64,000 bases of DNA, from the NCBI RefSeq assembly GCF_016100975.1, contig NZ_JACFRN010000001.1, positions 372,001-436,000 on the forward strand, read 5' to 3'. Under the pieces are notes generated by a model that was given only the letters and a program-made list of their open reading frames with translations, searched no databases and had not been told where the DNA came from. The DNA is from Lactobacillus sp. W8174 (lineage in GTDB: Bacteria > Bacillota > Bacilli > Lactobacillales > Lactobacillaceae). Below, piece after piece: positions 48,747 through 57,861 of this stretch. Position 1 is the stretch's first letter, and each line of letters begins with the position of its first letter. Made by a program: the position numbers and the translations under genes.

Positions 48747-50003
48747 TTATGTCCGTAATTCATCATATAAATCCTGCATTTCAGTATCTTCGGGTTCAAG
48801 TTTCAAATACGAATTTAGTAACTCACTGACAATCTCTTTAGCATTCGGTTCAGTATTAAAAAAGCGTATCATTTGCTTTAAAAAAGTACTATTGTTTTTA
48901 AATTCAGGATATGCCAGTAAAAATTCACTTTTGGCTTTTGCGCTCTGGTCTAAATTTTGGTAAGAAAGAGCTAAATTCCAATGAACTTGCGGCTCTAAAT
49001 CTTCATCGTCAACTTTAGCAAAAAGAGCAATATTTTCTTCATTCTTATTTTCTTTAACATAAAGATTAGACAACTGGATGCGTAAGTCAAAACTTTCAGG
49101 AATATTTTTAATCCCCTTTTTTAGCAAGTTTTCAGCAGTATCTAATTCGTTTAGTTTAATTGCTGCTTGTGCACCCTTTTTGTATAAAACTGGATCTAGT
49201 TCATTGTAGGCAAGACCGGCCTGAGCAGAACGTAATTCCTGTTCATTATTGTTCTTGTGCTCGTATGCTGTAGTTAGCAAGCGGTACGCATTTACATAAT
49301 CGGGACTCTGATCAATTACCTCATTTAAGTATTTAATTGCCTGATCGTCTTTATGTAAAGTTAACATAACTAATGCAGCCTGATATTTACTATCAATATC
49401 GAGAATATCATTGCCATTTTTAGAAATGATTTCGCCGGCTTCTTCATAACGTCCTAATTTTGCAAGAGTTTGAAAAAGGCGATCATTTAAGTTCACTTCA
49501 CTAAAGGTTTTATGTCGTTTTATTAAATCTTGGTATCTATTAAGAGCCCGTTCATAGTTACCACTAAGATAATCCAGTTCAGCTAAACCAAACTTGACGA
49601 CATCCTCATCTGGGGCAATTTTTTCTGCTTCTAACAGTTTTTGATAGGCCGTCTCAACCAATCCATTGGTTTGATAATAATCGGCTTGAACTAATAGGCT
49701 GTCAAGATAAGAGGAAGAATCAGGAGCAATATTATAGAGCAAAGTTAGACCATCATCATCTTTGCCATCATTTAATAAAATCTCAGCTAAATAAATTTTA
49801 AATAGATCCTCTTGGGGAAAGCGTGCAATTAAGCTGCGATATATTTCTTTAGCTAAATCAGAAAAACCCAATCCCACTAAATTTTCAGCTAATGATGCTA
49901 AAATTTCAGGTTTATCATTCTCCAAAGCCTTTTTTAATAATATTTTTTCTTGAGAAAAGTCCTGCTGCTCAATTGCATCAAGAAGCTGTTCAGAGTAGCT
50001 CAT
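48747..50003 (-). CDS. Tetratricopeptide repeat protein (YpiA-like)
   Basis: 418 residues from ATG 50003, which follows GGAGG at seven bases; frame starts further up overlap that ribosome site. The protein is built of TPR-like helical pairs throughout (for example SGNYERALNRYQDL and YNELDPVLYKKGA). No signal peptide or membrane segment is seen, so it is a cytoplasmic scaffold of unknown partner. Position next to hup-der-rpsA matches lactobacilli. Confidence 0.85.
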   Translation of the reverse strand: MSYSEQLLDAIEQQDFSQEKILLKKALENDKPEILASLAENLVGLGFSDLAKEIYRSLIARFPQEDLFKIYLAEILLNDGKDDDGLTLLYNIAPDSSSYLDSLLVQADYYQTNGLVETAYQKLLEAEKIAPDEDVVKFGLAELDYLSGNYERALNRYQDLIKRHKTFSEVNLNDRLFQTLAKLGRYEEAGEIISKNGNDILDIDSKYQAALVMLTLHKDDQAIKYLNEVIDQSPDYVNAYRLLTTAYEHKNNNEQELRSAQAGLAYNELDPVLYKKGAQAAIKLNELDTAENLLKKGIKNIPESFDLRIQLSNLYVKENKNEENIALFAKVDDEDLEPQVHWNLALSYQNLDQSAKAKSEFLLAYPEFKNNSTFLKQMIRFFNTEPNAKEIVSELLNSYLKLEPEDTEMQDLYDELRT

Positions 50004-50074
50004 TCTCATTCCTCCATTTTTTTGATCTAAGTATGCCAATCATTGTGGCAATTAATCATTATTAAATGATAACA

Positions 50075-50112
50075 CAAAAAAAGATGATGGCGAATTAGCC
50101 ACCATCTTTTTA
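50075..50112 (-). terminator. Terminator of hup
   Basis: Read on the - strand, AAAAAGATGGTGGC pairs with GCCATCATCTTTTT around TAATTC, followed by T residues (one G-T pair). The hairpin would work in both directions. Confidence 0.85.
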
Positions 50113-50127
50113 GATAAAACTATTAAG

Positions 50128-50403
50128 CTATTTAACAGCTTCTTTAAGAGCTTTACCAGGTCTAAATGCTGGCACAACACTTGCTGGAATTTGAATTTCT
50201 TTGCCAGTTTGTGGATTACGTCCTTTACGGGCTGCACGCTTACGCACTTCAAAAGTTCCGAAACCAATTAATTGTACTTTTTTGCCTTTAGAAAGGTCAT
50301 CTTGAATAGAACTAAAAATTGCATCAACAGCTGTAGCCGCATCTTTTTTGGTTAACTTAGTTTTTGATGCAACTTCAGTGACTAATTCTGCTTTATTTGC
50401 CAT
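50128..50403 (-). CDS. hup: DNA-binding protein HU
   Basis: 91 residues. The whole HU fold is present, with the DNA-wrapping beta-arm [15 protein letters not shown] (about 60-74, Pro at the tip) and the C-terminal [12 protein letters not shown]. It bends and compacts the nucleoid. A strong GGAGGTGAATTCCC before the ATG, a leader of about 100 bases with a TTCCT...AGGAA hairpin, and a private terminator suggest a highly expressed single-gene transcript. Confidence 0.97.
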   Translation of the reverse strand: MANKAELVTEVASKTKLTKKDAATAVDAIFSSIQDDLSKGKKVQLIGFGTFEVRKRAARKGRNPQTGKEIQIPASVVPAFRPGKALKEAVK

Positions 50404-50587
50404 TGGGAATTCACCTCCTGAAACTTGAACCTTACTTTAAGATTCCTGATTAGTTCCTCAAATAAGGAACAAGGAATAAATGATTATTCAAATCACTATT
50501 TCCTTGATTTCAAAATAGCACAAAACCCTTGATACAACAAGCAATTTAATCTAAAAATGTGATTTTTATGCATTTGGTAGATACAAA

Positions 50588-51898
50588 CTATTTTCTTTTT
50601 CGTGCAATTATCTTAATTGGGGTGCCCGTAAAATCAAAATTTTCCCGTAACTGATTGATCAAAAAGCGTTGATAAGAAAAATGCATTAATTCAGGATCAT
50701 TTACGAAAACTACAAATGTTGGCGGATTAGTAGACACTTGGGTCATATAATAAACCCGCAATCTTTTACCTTTAATCATTGGTGTAGGCACCAATTTGCT
50801 TGCTTCTAATAGGAGATCATTTAATACACTGGACTTAATTCTCTGTTGTTGATTTCGATAAACTGTTTGTACTAGTTTCGGAATCTTTTCTATATTTTGA
50901 CCAGTTTTAGCCGAGACAAACAAGATTGGAGCATAATCAAGATACTGAAATTCAGTTCGAATAGTTTCTTCAAAGTCTTTGCCACTATTGCTGGTTTTCT
51001 TTGGTAAGTCCCATTTATTAACCAAAATAATAAGGCCGCGTCCAGCATCATGAGCATAGCCGGCAACATGTTTATCCTGTTCCCTGATACCTGTACTGGC
51101 ATCAAGAACCAAGCAGACAACATCAGAATGTTCAATTGCCCCCATCGCTCTCATTACTGAATATTTTTCAGTTTTTTCATAAACTTTTCCTCGCCGTCTG
51201 ATACCTGCCGTATCTACAATTCTGAATTTTGTGCCGTCTTTAGTTTTAAACGGTGTGTCGACAGCATCTCGGGTGGTTCCTTCTTCGTTATTAACGATCA
51301 CCCTTTTCTCGCCTACCAAACGATTAACAATTGAAGATTTACCTACATTGGGCCTACCAATAACACTAAATGATATCTGCTCATTATCGTTCACGCTCAT
51401 ATCTTTAGGCAAGCTAGCTACTATTTGATCAAGTAGATCTCCAATACCCGTTCCATGTACACTGGAAATTGGGATTGGATCACCAAAACCTAAACTGTAA
51501 AAGTCATAAATGTCCATGCGTTGTTCAGGATTATCTGCTTTGTTAACTGCTAAAATCACTGGCTTTTTAGTTTGATAAAGCATTTGAGCTATCCGTTCAT
51601 CAAGATTAGTAACATGATTAGTAACATTAGTTAAAAAAACAATGACATCAGCTTCTTCAATCGCTATTTCTGCTTGCGCCCTGATTTCTTCTTCAATATT
51701 ACTATTTGCCCATGTAATTCCGCCAGTATCTATTAGATCAAACTTATGTCCTAGCCACTCAGCTGGAGCATAATTTCGGTCTCTGGTTACACCTGGTTTA
51801 TCTTCTACTATTGCTAAACGTTGATTAATAATACGGTTGAAAAGCGTTGATTTACCAACATTAGGCTGTCCTACAATTGCAACTACGGGTAAAACCAT
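50588..51898 (-). CDS. der: GTPase Der (EngA), ribosome assembly factor
   Basis: 436 residues with two tandem G domains. The first has G1 [14 protein letters not shown] (10-23) and NKAD; the second has G1 [14 protein letters not shown] near 183 and NKWD. The C-terminal KH-like domain spans about 355-436. It is needed for maturation of the 50S subunit. AAAGGAGG precedes the ATG; an rpsA terminator lies directly upstream, so it probably has weak read-through or its own promoter. Confidence 0.97.
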   Translation of the reverse strand: MVLPVVAIVGQPNVGKSTLFNRIINQRLAIVEDKPGVTRDRNYAPAEWLGHKFDLIDTGGITWANSNIEEEIRAQAEIAIEEADVIVFLTNVTNHVTNLDERIAQMLYQTKKPVILAVNKADNPEQRMDIYDFYSLGFGDPIPISSVHGTGIGDLLDQIVASLPKDMSVNDNEQISFSVIGRPNVGKSSIVNRLVGEKRVIVNNEEGTTRDAVDTPFKTKDGTKFRIVDTAGIRRRGKVYEKTEKYSVMRAMGAIEHSDVVCLVLDASTGIREQDKHVAGYAHDAGRGLIILVNKWDLPKKTSNSGKDFEETIRTEFQYLDYAPILFVSAKTGQNIEKIPKLVQTVYRNQQQRIKSSVLNDLLLEASKLVPTPMIKGKRLRVYYMTQVSTNPPTFVVFVNDPELMHFSYQRFLINQLRENFDFTGTPIKIIARKRK

Positions 51899-51920
51899 TT
51901 TTCAGCCTCCTTTTACAAAT

Positions 51921-51951
51921 AAAAAAACCGACTCAAAAGTCGGCTTTTTTT
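51921..51951 (-). terminator. Terminator of rpsA
   Basis: Read on the - strand, GCCGACT pairs with AGTCGGT-type bases around TTTG and is followed by seven T. Confidence 0.85.
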
Positions 51952-51957
51952 ATTAAA

Positions 51958-53163
51958 TTAACGACGATCCTTTAATTGGTCACCAATGATGTCACCTAAA
52001 GCAAAGCCACTGTCATCATTATTCATATACTTCTTGTTAACAGAATTGTGATTATAAGAATTACGTGAACGATTTCCTTCATTTTCAGAATTCTTAGGTT
52101 CAGCAGCTTTCATAGAAAGTGAAATGCGATGTTCATTAGGGTCAATATTTAAAACTTTAACTTTAACTTTTTGACCAACTTTTAAAACATCACTTGGCTT
52201 GTCTACGTGTTTATATGATATTTCTGAAACATGAACTAAACCTTGAATACCATCAGCAACTTCAACAAAAGCACCAAAGTTAGTTAAAGACTTAACTTCA
52301 CCTTCAAACACATCACCTTCGTGTAAGTCAGCTGTAGCTTGTTCGAATGGAGAAGGTTCGGTCTGCTTAATTGAAAGGGAGATGCGATGTCTATCATCAT
52401 CAATACCTATTACTTTAACTTTTACATCTTGGCCAGCCTTTAAAACATCGCTTGGCTTGTCAACATGTTTATATGAAATCTCGGAGATATGAACTAAACC
52501 GTCCACGCCGCCTACATCAACAAAAGCACCAAAGTTAGTTAGACGAGAAACTTTACCTTCAACAACATCACCCACAACTAGTTGTGATGCAACCTTATCA
52601 AAAGCTTCTTCACGTTCTTCTTCAATCAAGTCTTTATGAGAAAGGATTAAACGATTCTTACTTGGATCAATCTCTGTAATCTTAAGTTTCATTGTTTTAC
52701 CAATGAATGGCTTAAGGTCTGAAACGTAACGATTTGAAATTAATGAAGCAGGCAAAAATCCTCTTGTGCCTACATCAACTAATAAACCGCCACGAACAGA
52801 AGAGGTTACCGTACCTTCGATTGTTTTGCCTTCTTCAAAGTCTTTTTGCAACTCGTCGTAAGCTTCTCTTTCCTTTAAACGAGTAACTGAGAAGAAAAAT
52901 TCACCATTTTCCTTATCACCGCCAGCTTTTCTTAAGACTAGAGCTTTGAGTTTATCACCTGGCTTAACTGCCTCACGTAGGTCAACGTTGCGATCCGAAG
53001 TGTATTCACGACGCGGAATTACACCTTCAATACCGGCATTTTCAACACCAACATCGATTTGACCTTCTTCAACGTCTAATACTTCAACATCTACAATATC
53101 TCCGACCTCAACTCCTTGCATTTGCTTTAATGCATCTAAAAATTGATTACTGTTTTCTGACAT
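51958..53163 (-). CDS. rpsA: 30S ribosomal protein S1 homologue (YpfD type)
   Basis: 401 residues with four S1 domains (about 15-85, 103-170, 188-260 and 275-345). The last two are near-repeats containing NFGAFVEV/NFGAFVDV and HVSEISYKHVDKPSDVL. The C-terminal tail (about 355-401) is Asn/Ser-rich. Low-GC Gram-positives lack the six-domain S1; this shorter form binds RNA and may aid initiation on some messages. GGGAGG precedes the ATG. Confidence 0.93.
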   Translation of the reverse strand: MSENSNQFLDALKQMQGVEVGDIVDVEVLDVEEGQIDVGVENAGIEGVIPRREYTSDRNVDLREAVKPGDKLKALVLRKAGGDKENGEFFFSVTRLKEREAYDELQKDFEEGKTIEGTVTSSVRGGLLVDVGTRGFLPASLISNRYVSDLKPFIGKTMKLKITEIDPSKNRLILSHKDLIEEEREEAFDKVASQLVVGDVVEGKVSRLTNFGAFVDVGGVDGLVHISEISYKHVDKPSDVLKAGQDVKVKVIGIDDDRHRISLSIKQTEPSPFEQATADLHEGDVFEGEVKSLTNFGAFVEVADGIQGLVHVSEISYKHVDKPSDVLKVGQKVKVKVLNIDPNEHRISLSMKAAEPKNSENEGNRSRNSYNHNSVNKKYMNNDDSGFALGDIIGDQLKDRR

Positions 53164-53235
53164 TATTTACCTCCCAATATCATACTCTAATTCTAAATGA
53201 AAGTTTGATATTTTTCTACTGTTTTATATTCTTTT

Positions 53236-53910
53236 TTATAGTTTTTTTTGACTTTTTTTAATTTCAGATAAAATTGCCTCGACGACCTGATCAATACTCA
53301 TAGAAGTTGTGTCTATTTCAACTGCATCCTGTGCTTTTTTTAAAGGTGAAATTTGACGGTGTGAATCCTTGTAATCTCTTTCTGAAATGTCGTGCTCAAT
53401 TTCTTCAAGAGTTTGACTGGTTTCAATCCCTCTTTCCTTAAAATCGAGCATTCTTCTCTCAGCGCGAGAATGAACAGAAGCAACCAAAAAGATTTTAACT
53501 GCAGCGTGAGGTAAAACAGTAGTGCCAATATCACGGCCATCCATCACCACATTCATTTCACCAGCCATTTGCCTTTGGAGACTAACCATTTTTTCCCTGA
53601 TGCCGGCTAATGCTGAAACTTGAGACACATTAGCTGAAATTTCAGGAGTACGTATTGCTTGAGTTATATCTTTATTGCCAGCATATATTTTCTGCTGACC
53701 ATTGTTAAACTTAAATTCAATCTTTTCATGGTCAATTGCAGTCAAAATTCCCTTTTCATCACCATATTTAATGTTATTTTCTCGTGCAATCCAAGTCGAT
53801 GCTCGATACATTGCGCCGGTATCAATATATGTAAAATTAAGCTTATGGGCAATAATTTTTGCTACAGTACTTTTTCCAGCTGAAGCTGGTCCATCAATTG
53901 CTATTTGCAT
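53236..53910 (-). CDS. cmk: Cytidylate kinase
   Basis: 224 residues. The P-loop is DGPASAGKSTVAK (5-17), followed by YIDTGAMYRA and the NMP-binding/lid motifs VMDGRDIGTTVLP and RAERR. It phosphorylates CMP and dCMP to the diphosphates. No good ribosome site precedes the ATG; instead a terminator hairpin ends four bases before it. The order cmk-rpsA-der is conserved in Firmicutes. Confidence 0.95.
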   Translation of the reverse strand: MQIAIDGPASAGKSTVAKIIAHKLNFTYIDTGAMYRASTWIARENNIKYGDEKGILTAIDHEKIEFKFNNGQQKIYAGNKDITQAIRTPEISANVSQVSALAGIREKMVSLQRQMAGEMNVVMDGRDIGTTVLPHAAVKIFLVASVHSRAERRMLDFKERGIETSQTLEEIEHDISERDYKDSHRQISPLKKAQDAVEIDTTSMSIDQVVEAILSEIKKSQKKL

Positions 53911-53913
53911 TCC

Positions 53914-53936
53914 AATAAAAAAGGGACCTAAGTCCC
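53914..53936 (-). terminator. Terminator-like hairpin immediately before cmk
   Basis: On the - strand GGGAC pairs with GTCCC around TTAG, followed by TTTTTT, then ATTGGA and the cmk ATG. It ends the LysM-gene transcript but lies in the cmk translation-start region. Confidence 0.75.
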
Positions 53937-53949
53937 AATCCTTTCTAAA

Positions 53950-54426
53950 TTATCTGATTCGTAAAGTTTGTCCTGTATCAACCTGACTATTAGGATCGAG
54001 TTGGTTCAATTCTGCTAAATGACCAACTGAAATGTTAAAGTGCTGGGCAATACTAGTCAAAGAATCCCCGTCTTGTACGACATATTGTTTAATCGTAACG
54101 CGTTTCTTTTTAGGCTTAGTTGGAGTTTTTTTGGATGATTTCGGCTTCGGCTTAGCCTTGGCTTTAATTTCTTTGTTTTTTACAGGCGCAACCTTAGCTT
54201 TTGTCTTAGTATGTGCTTTTTTGCTAGTCTTACGTACTTCGACTACTTTTTCATGTGAATTATTGTTTGCTGCCAAATGATGAACCACAGGCACAAGACT
54301 AATAAGAACAACTATAATCAGTATTATCAAAGCAATCCAGCCTTTTGATACAGAAGAATAAGTTTCTACTCTTGGCTTTTGTGGACGCTCATAGTGCTGA
54401 TATGGTCCCTTAGGGTAATTATTCAT
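53950..54426 (-). CDS. Membrane-anchored LysM-domain protein
   Basis: 158 residues. A short cytoplasmic start is followed by one membrane segment (about 29-50) and a Lys/Pro/Ala-rich linker (about 60-110). A C-terminal LysM domain (about 113-157) begins QYVVQDGDSLTSIAQHFNIS. LysM binds N-acetylglucosamine-containing glycans, so the protein probably touches peptidoglycan from the membrane. B. subtilis YpbE is a plausible counterpart. AAGGAGG precedes the ATG. Confidence 0.88.
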   Translation of the reverse strand: MNNYPKGPYQHYERPQKPRVETYSSVSKGWIALIILIIVVLISLVPVVHHLAANNNSHEKVVEVRKTSKKAHTKTKAKVAPVKNKEIKAKAKPKPKSSKKTPTKPKKKRVTIKQYVVQDGDSLTSIAQHFNISVGHLAELNQLDPNSQVDTGQTLRIR

Positions 54427-54483
54427 CTAAAAAACCTCCTTACCTAACCTGTTTAATTTTAGCATATTTAACATTTAAGTGGA

Positions 54484-54514
54484 CAAAAAAATCGGTCATT
54501 TACTAGACCGATTT
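54484..54514 (-). terminator. Terminator of the ribU-type gene
   Basis: On the - strand AAATCGGTC pairs with GACCGATTT around TAGTAAAT, followed by a T run. Confidence 0.82.
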
Positions 54515-54529
54515 GCAATATTTTAAAAT

Positions 54530-55213
54530 TTAGTTTTTAAGATTGAAATTTTTTCTGACAAAAGGTTTGAAAGTTCTTAAAACGGTTTCAAACAGCAAAT
54601 AAACTACAACACCGTTAATAGTTCCTTTTAACAAATTAAACGGGACTATTATGCCAAAAATGTATGCGCTCATTGAAGGAATATGCAATAATTTACCCAA
54701 GTAAACTTTTTCAGTAAAAGAAAGCAAACCAGAATATCCATGGATTGCCGGCAGGTTTGGCACAGTAGTTACTGCATAAAACGGTGTCAAAACTAATGCA
54801 TTTAGTACGGATAGCACGAAGGCCATTGCTAAAATACCGAGAACAATACCTACAATTGGTTTTAAATATTTTTTAGAAAAATTTTTCTCATCTTTGCTAA
54901 TATTTTTTGTTAAATAATAAAATGGCAAAGCAAAAGATATTGATGCCAGAAAAGCCGCAGACTGACCCACTAAACTAGGTAAAGCAAAACCTTTATAAAT
55001 TAAATTAATCAGCATTCTGACAAAAGCAATAAAGATACCAGGTCCAGGCCCGAATAAAAATGTCCCAATAGTGATTACGACATCCGAGAAGTCAAATTTT
55101 AAAAAACTAGTTATTGGCAATGGTATCTCCAATAGCATTAATACATAGGCAATTGTACCAATTAAAGTATAAGCCAATATATTTACCAAATTATTTCTGC
55201 TTTTTTTTTGCAA
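54530..55213 (-). CDS. ribU: Riboflavin ECF transporter substrate-binding subunit RibU
   Basis: 227 residues from TTG 55213, which has GGAGGT seven bases upstream; an in-frame TTG at 55228 lies on that ribosome site. Six membrane segments are seen, with the RibU pattern LKFDFSDVVITIGTFLFGPG near residue 40 and IPFNLLKGTINGVVVY-like VPFNLLKGTINGVV near the end. As an S component it works with the shared EcfAA'T energising module to import riboflavin. An FMN riboswitch and terminator precede it, so it is expected to be shut off by FMN. Confidence 0.93.
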   Translation of the reverse strand: MQKKSRNNLVNILAYTLIGTIAYVLMLLEIPLPITSFLKFDFSDVVITIGTFLFGPGPGIFIAFVRMLINLIYKGFALPSLVGQSAAFLASISFALPFYYLTKNISKDEKNFSKKYLKPIVGIVLGILAMAFVLSVLNALVLTPFYAVTTVPNLPAIHGYSGLLSFTEKVYLGKLLHIPSMSAYIFGIIVPFNLLKGTINGVVVYLLFETVLRTFKPFVRKNFNLKN

Positions 55214-55226
55214 AATTCTTACCTCC

Positions 55227-55263
55227 AAAAAACTCGGTCTGTTGCTTCTAGCAACAGACCGAG
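55227..55263 (-). terminator. Riboswitch-controlled terminator before ribU
   Basis: On the - strand CTCGGTCTGTTGC pairs perfectly with GCAACAGACCGAG around TAGAA, followed by six T. It lies 40 bases downstream of the FMN aptamer and directly before the ribosome site, as in a transcription-terminating OFF switch. Confidence 0.92.
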
Positions 55264-55301
55264 TAAAAGTAAGCTTTAGATCTTGGCTTTTAGTTTAGTC
55301 T

Positions 55302-55408
55302 GTCTTCTTTCATCTAGACTCTAACTATCGGTATCTCAATAGATTCCACCACTTGCGTGGGTCGTGGACTTGCACCACCGGTCGGGACTTTCACCCTGCC
55401 ATGAAGAC
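55302..55408 (-). promoter_or_regulatory. FMN riboswitch (RFN element)
   Basis: On the - strand the closing helix GTCTTC/GAAGAC encloses the RFN core: GGCAGGGTGAAAGTCCCGAC, then CGGTGGT, CCACGACCC and GTCTAGATGAAAGAAGAC-like GAGTCTAGATG. All conserved blocks of the FMN aptamer are present in order. It senses FMN and controls the riboflavin transporter gene downstream. Confidence 0.96.
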
Positions 55409-55441
55409 AACAAACTTATTTATCAAATTTCACATACTATA

Positions 55442-56161
55442 CTAATCTACGTTTTTTAATCTGTCAACTTCCTCATGAGACAATTCTCGGTACATTCCTG
55501 AAATAAGAGAATCAAGTGTAAGAAAAGCATATTTCTCGCGAGCTAATTTCTCTACCTGGTGGTGAACAGCCTTGAACATTCTTTTTACCTGGTGATACTG
55601 GCCTTCATGAATTGTCAATTGCACTATTTGATTATTCTTTTTACGATCTGTTCTAATAACCTTAACTTTTGCGGGAGCACAGCGATGGCGATCAATTTTA
55701 ACTCCATGCTTCAGCTGACTGATTTCATCAGGCGTAAGAATGCCAGAAATCTTAGCAACATAAACCTTAGCAACATTGTTTCGCGGATGCATCAGTAAAT
55801 TGGCTAATTCACCATCATTGGTCATTAAAAGCAGCCCTGAAGTATCATAATCCAGTCTACCAATTGGATAGAGACGATAAGGCAAATTTTTAAAATAATC
55901 AACCACCGTTTTTCTGCCTTTATCATCATTAGCAGTTGAAACTACTCCTCGTGGTTTGTAAAAGAGATAAGTATGCAAACTCTCTCGTTCAATTGGTTCA
56001 CCATCAACCGTGATGTTACTGAAGGTATCCACTTTAGTACCAAGTTTAGTTACCACGTTACCATCAACAGTGACTCGGCCTTCCGTAATCATTTTTTCAG
56101 CCTTGCGCCTGGAAGCAATACCCGCTTCAGCAATTACTTTTTGCAACCGTTCTAAAACCAT
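55442..56161 (-). CDS. rluB: RluB-family 23S rRNA pseudouridine synthase
   Basis: 239 residues. An N-terminal S4 domain (ERLQKVIAEAGIASRRKAE, 4-22) precedes the RsuA-type catalytic domain, with the catalytic Asp in GRLDYDTSGLLL and the HPRNNVAKVY block. It modifies 23S rRNA near position 2605. AAAAGGAG lies inside the end of scpB; start and stop overlap by one base, giving the conserved scpA-scpB-rluB operon. Confidence 0.95.
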   Translation of the reverse strand: MVLERLQKVIAEAGIASRRKAEKMITEGRVTVDGNVVTKLGTKVDTFSNITVDGEPIERESLHTYLFYKPRGVVSTANDDKGRKTVVDYFKNLPYRLYPIGRLDYDTSGLLLMTNDGELANLLMHPRNNVAKVYVAKISGILTPDEISQLKHGVKIDRHRCAPAKVKVIRTDRKKNNQIVQLTIHEGQYHQVKRMFKAVHHQVEKLAREKYAFLTLDSLISGMYRELSHEEVDRLKNVD

Positions 56162-56769
56162 TATTTTTCTCCTTTTTGAGTTTTGGCAATATTTTTATCA
56201 GCTTGACCCTTAGCTGCAAACAAATCTATTTCGCCTTCACTATTAATGCTATCATCTTCAAAATCTTCTATTAGTGGTAAATCAGCTAAACTATGATACC
56301 CGAAATACTGCAAAAAATACTCACTCGTTATGTATAAATTAGGATGACCGGGAGCATCTTTTTTTCCATTAATTTTTACCAGTCCACGCCAAATCAGCGT
56401 CTGTAAGGCTCCAGATGAATTAACACCCCTGATGTCATCTATTTCTACACGAGTGATCGGCTGGCGATAGGCAATAATAGATAAAATTTCTAGTGCTGAT
56501 TGGCTTAAGCTCTTAGATAAATCTTTTTGAAAAAAGTTTTCAATTATCTTGCCTGCCTCTGGTCTGGTGGTCAATTTGTAAATATCATTGAGATGCTGGA
56601 TTTGTAACCCTGAATCAGGATTTTTTTGTAGTTTTTCCCGTAAATTTTTGCTGAGTTCGCGCAATGCAGGTTTACCAACCTGCAAAAGTTCGCATAAGTT
56701 GCTGCTGTCAATACCATTATCACCGGCAACATATAATAGCGCTTCTAACTGCGCCATTTTACTTATCAT
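56161..56769 (-). CDS. scpB: Segregation and condensation protein ScpB
   Basis: About 202 residues from ATG 56769, which has GGAAAGAG nine bases upstream within the end of scpA; TTG 56778 and ATG 56757 are alternatives. Two winged-helix domains are visible, with [13 protein letters not shown] at the start and [14 protein letters not shown]-like [18 protein letters not shown] in the second. ScpB dimers bind the ScpA kleisin in the SMC condensin that organises newly replicated origins. The C-terminus is acidic. Confidence 0.93.
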   Translation of the reverse strand: MISKMAQLEALLYVAGDNGIDSSNLCELLQVGKPALRELSKNLREKLQKNPDSGLQIQHLNDIYKLTTRPEAGKIIENFFQKDLSKSLSQSALEILSIIAYRQPITRVEIDDIRGVNSSGALQTLIWRGLVKINGKKDAPGHPNLYITSEYFLQYFGYHSLADLPLIEDFEDDSINSEGEIDLFAAKGQADKNIAKTQKGEK

Positions 56770-57496
56770 TACTACCAACTCTTTCCAAATTCAGGTCACC
56801 AAACGTCCTCTTTTGTTTTACCCGAATTTCCTGATTTTTACAAAGTTCAAGCAGGGCCAAAAACAGACCAATAATATCAGATAAAGTTTCCATTTTTTGA
56901 CAACAAGCAAAAAAGCTTATCTGCTTATTTCTCATCAATTCTTTTCGCAAAAAGGCACTCATTTCTTTGACAGAAGTTTCTTTAACTTCAACTGAAACAA
57001 TATCAGGCTGTCTAATTTTCATCCTTTGTAAAACAATAACGAAAGTATTAGCTAACTCTGTTGAAGTAATTTGTCCTTTGGGCAATGGCTGAATTTTTTT
57101 ACTTTCTGGTACGCTTTCCTCTTTAGCAGCAGTGATTGGTACTTCCTCATTGCGCTTTTTAAAGTATGCTGATACTTTTTTAAAAACTGAATAAGTAATA
57201 AGCTGCTGCACTAACTCATCTCTTGGGTCTTCTTGTTCATCATTATCCTCGGTAAAGTCATTTTGCGGGAGAAGAGATTGAGATTTTATTCGCAAGAGCA
57301 TTGATGACATAACAAAATATTCACCGGCAATTTTTAAATTAAGCCTTTGCATTTGATGTAAATAAGCCAGATATTGGCTGGTAATTTGAGCTATGGGAAT
57401 ATCATAAATATCAATCTTTTGCACTTTTATTAAATGTAACAACAAATCCAAGGGTCCTTCAAAGTTAGGCAGCTCAAGAGTAAGACTATCACTCAT
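56759..57496 (-). CDS. scpA: Segregation and condensation protein ScpA
   Basis: 245 residues. The N-terminal kleisin motif [20 protein letters not shown] (about 11-30) binds the SMC neck, and a C-terminal winged helix (about 170-240) binds the SMC head. It closes the SMC ring together with ScpB. ATGA overlap with the preceding ribT shows translational coupling. Confidence 0.95.
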   Translation of the reverse strand: MSDSLTLELPNFEGPLDLLLHLIKVQKIDIYDIPIAQITSQYLAYLHQMQRLNLKIAGEYFVMSSMLLRIKSQSLLPQNDFTEDNDEQEDPRDELVQQLITYSVFKKVSAYFKKRNEEVPITAAKEESVPESKKIQPLPKGQITSTELANTFVIVLQRMKIRQPDIVSVEVKETSVKEMSAFLRKELMRNKQISFFACCQKMETLSDIIGLFLALLELCKNQEIRVKQKRTFGDLNLERVGSNDK

Positions 57497-57852
57497 TTTT
57501 CAGTACCTTTTTTCAAATACTTAATAAGATAGATATATTCCGGAACAGCCGTAATAACTTTGCTGGGACTGTTTTGTGCCAACTCTTGAACGGCTCTGGC
57601 CTCGTATTTAGCTTGACGATAATCGGGAGCAAAAGAGATGTAACGAATAATTACAAAGTGTTTGCTTATCTGTGTACCTATTACACCGATAAAATTGGGA
57701 GCTTTATAACGATAGAGATACAAGCAAAACTCAGCGCTACTTTTGTTTAATTGAATTTCATCCTTGAGATTGGCCAGGTTTTTAAAATCAGGCAAATAAG
57801 ATAGTAATCCCATAGCTACCTTTTCTTTATCATTTTTGCATTCAATTAGCAT
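57493..57852 (-). CDS. ribT: RibT-like GNAT-fold protein
   Basis: 119 residues. It resembles RibT, the last gene of the B. subtilis riboflavin operon, which there also precedes scpA; MGLLSYLPDFKNL and the FIGVIGTQI strand are the recognisable parts. RibT has an acetyltransferase-like fold of unproven substrate. Although named for riboflavin synthesis, no rib genes are near; the organism seems to import riboflavin by RibU. Coupled to scpA by a four-base overlap. Confidence 0.75.
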   Translation of the reverse strand: MLIECKNDKEKVAMGLLSYLPDFKNLANLKDEIQLNKSSAEFCLYLYRYKAPNFIGVIGTQISKHFVIIRYISFAPDYRQAKYEARAVQELAQNSPSKVITAVPEYIYLIKYLKKGTEK

Positions 57853-57861
57853 TTAATCACC

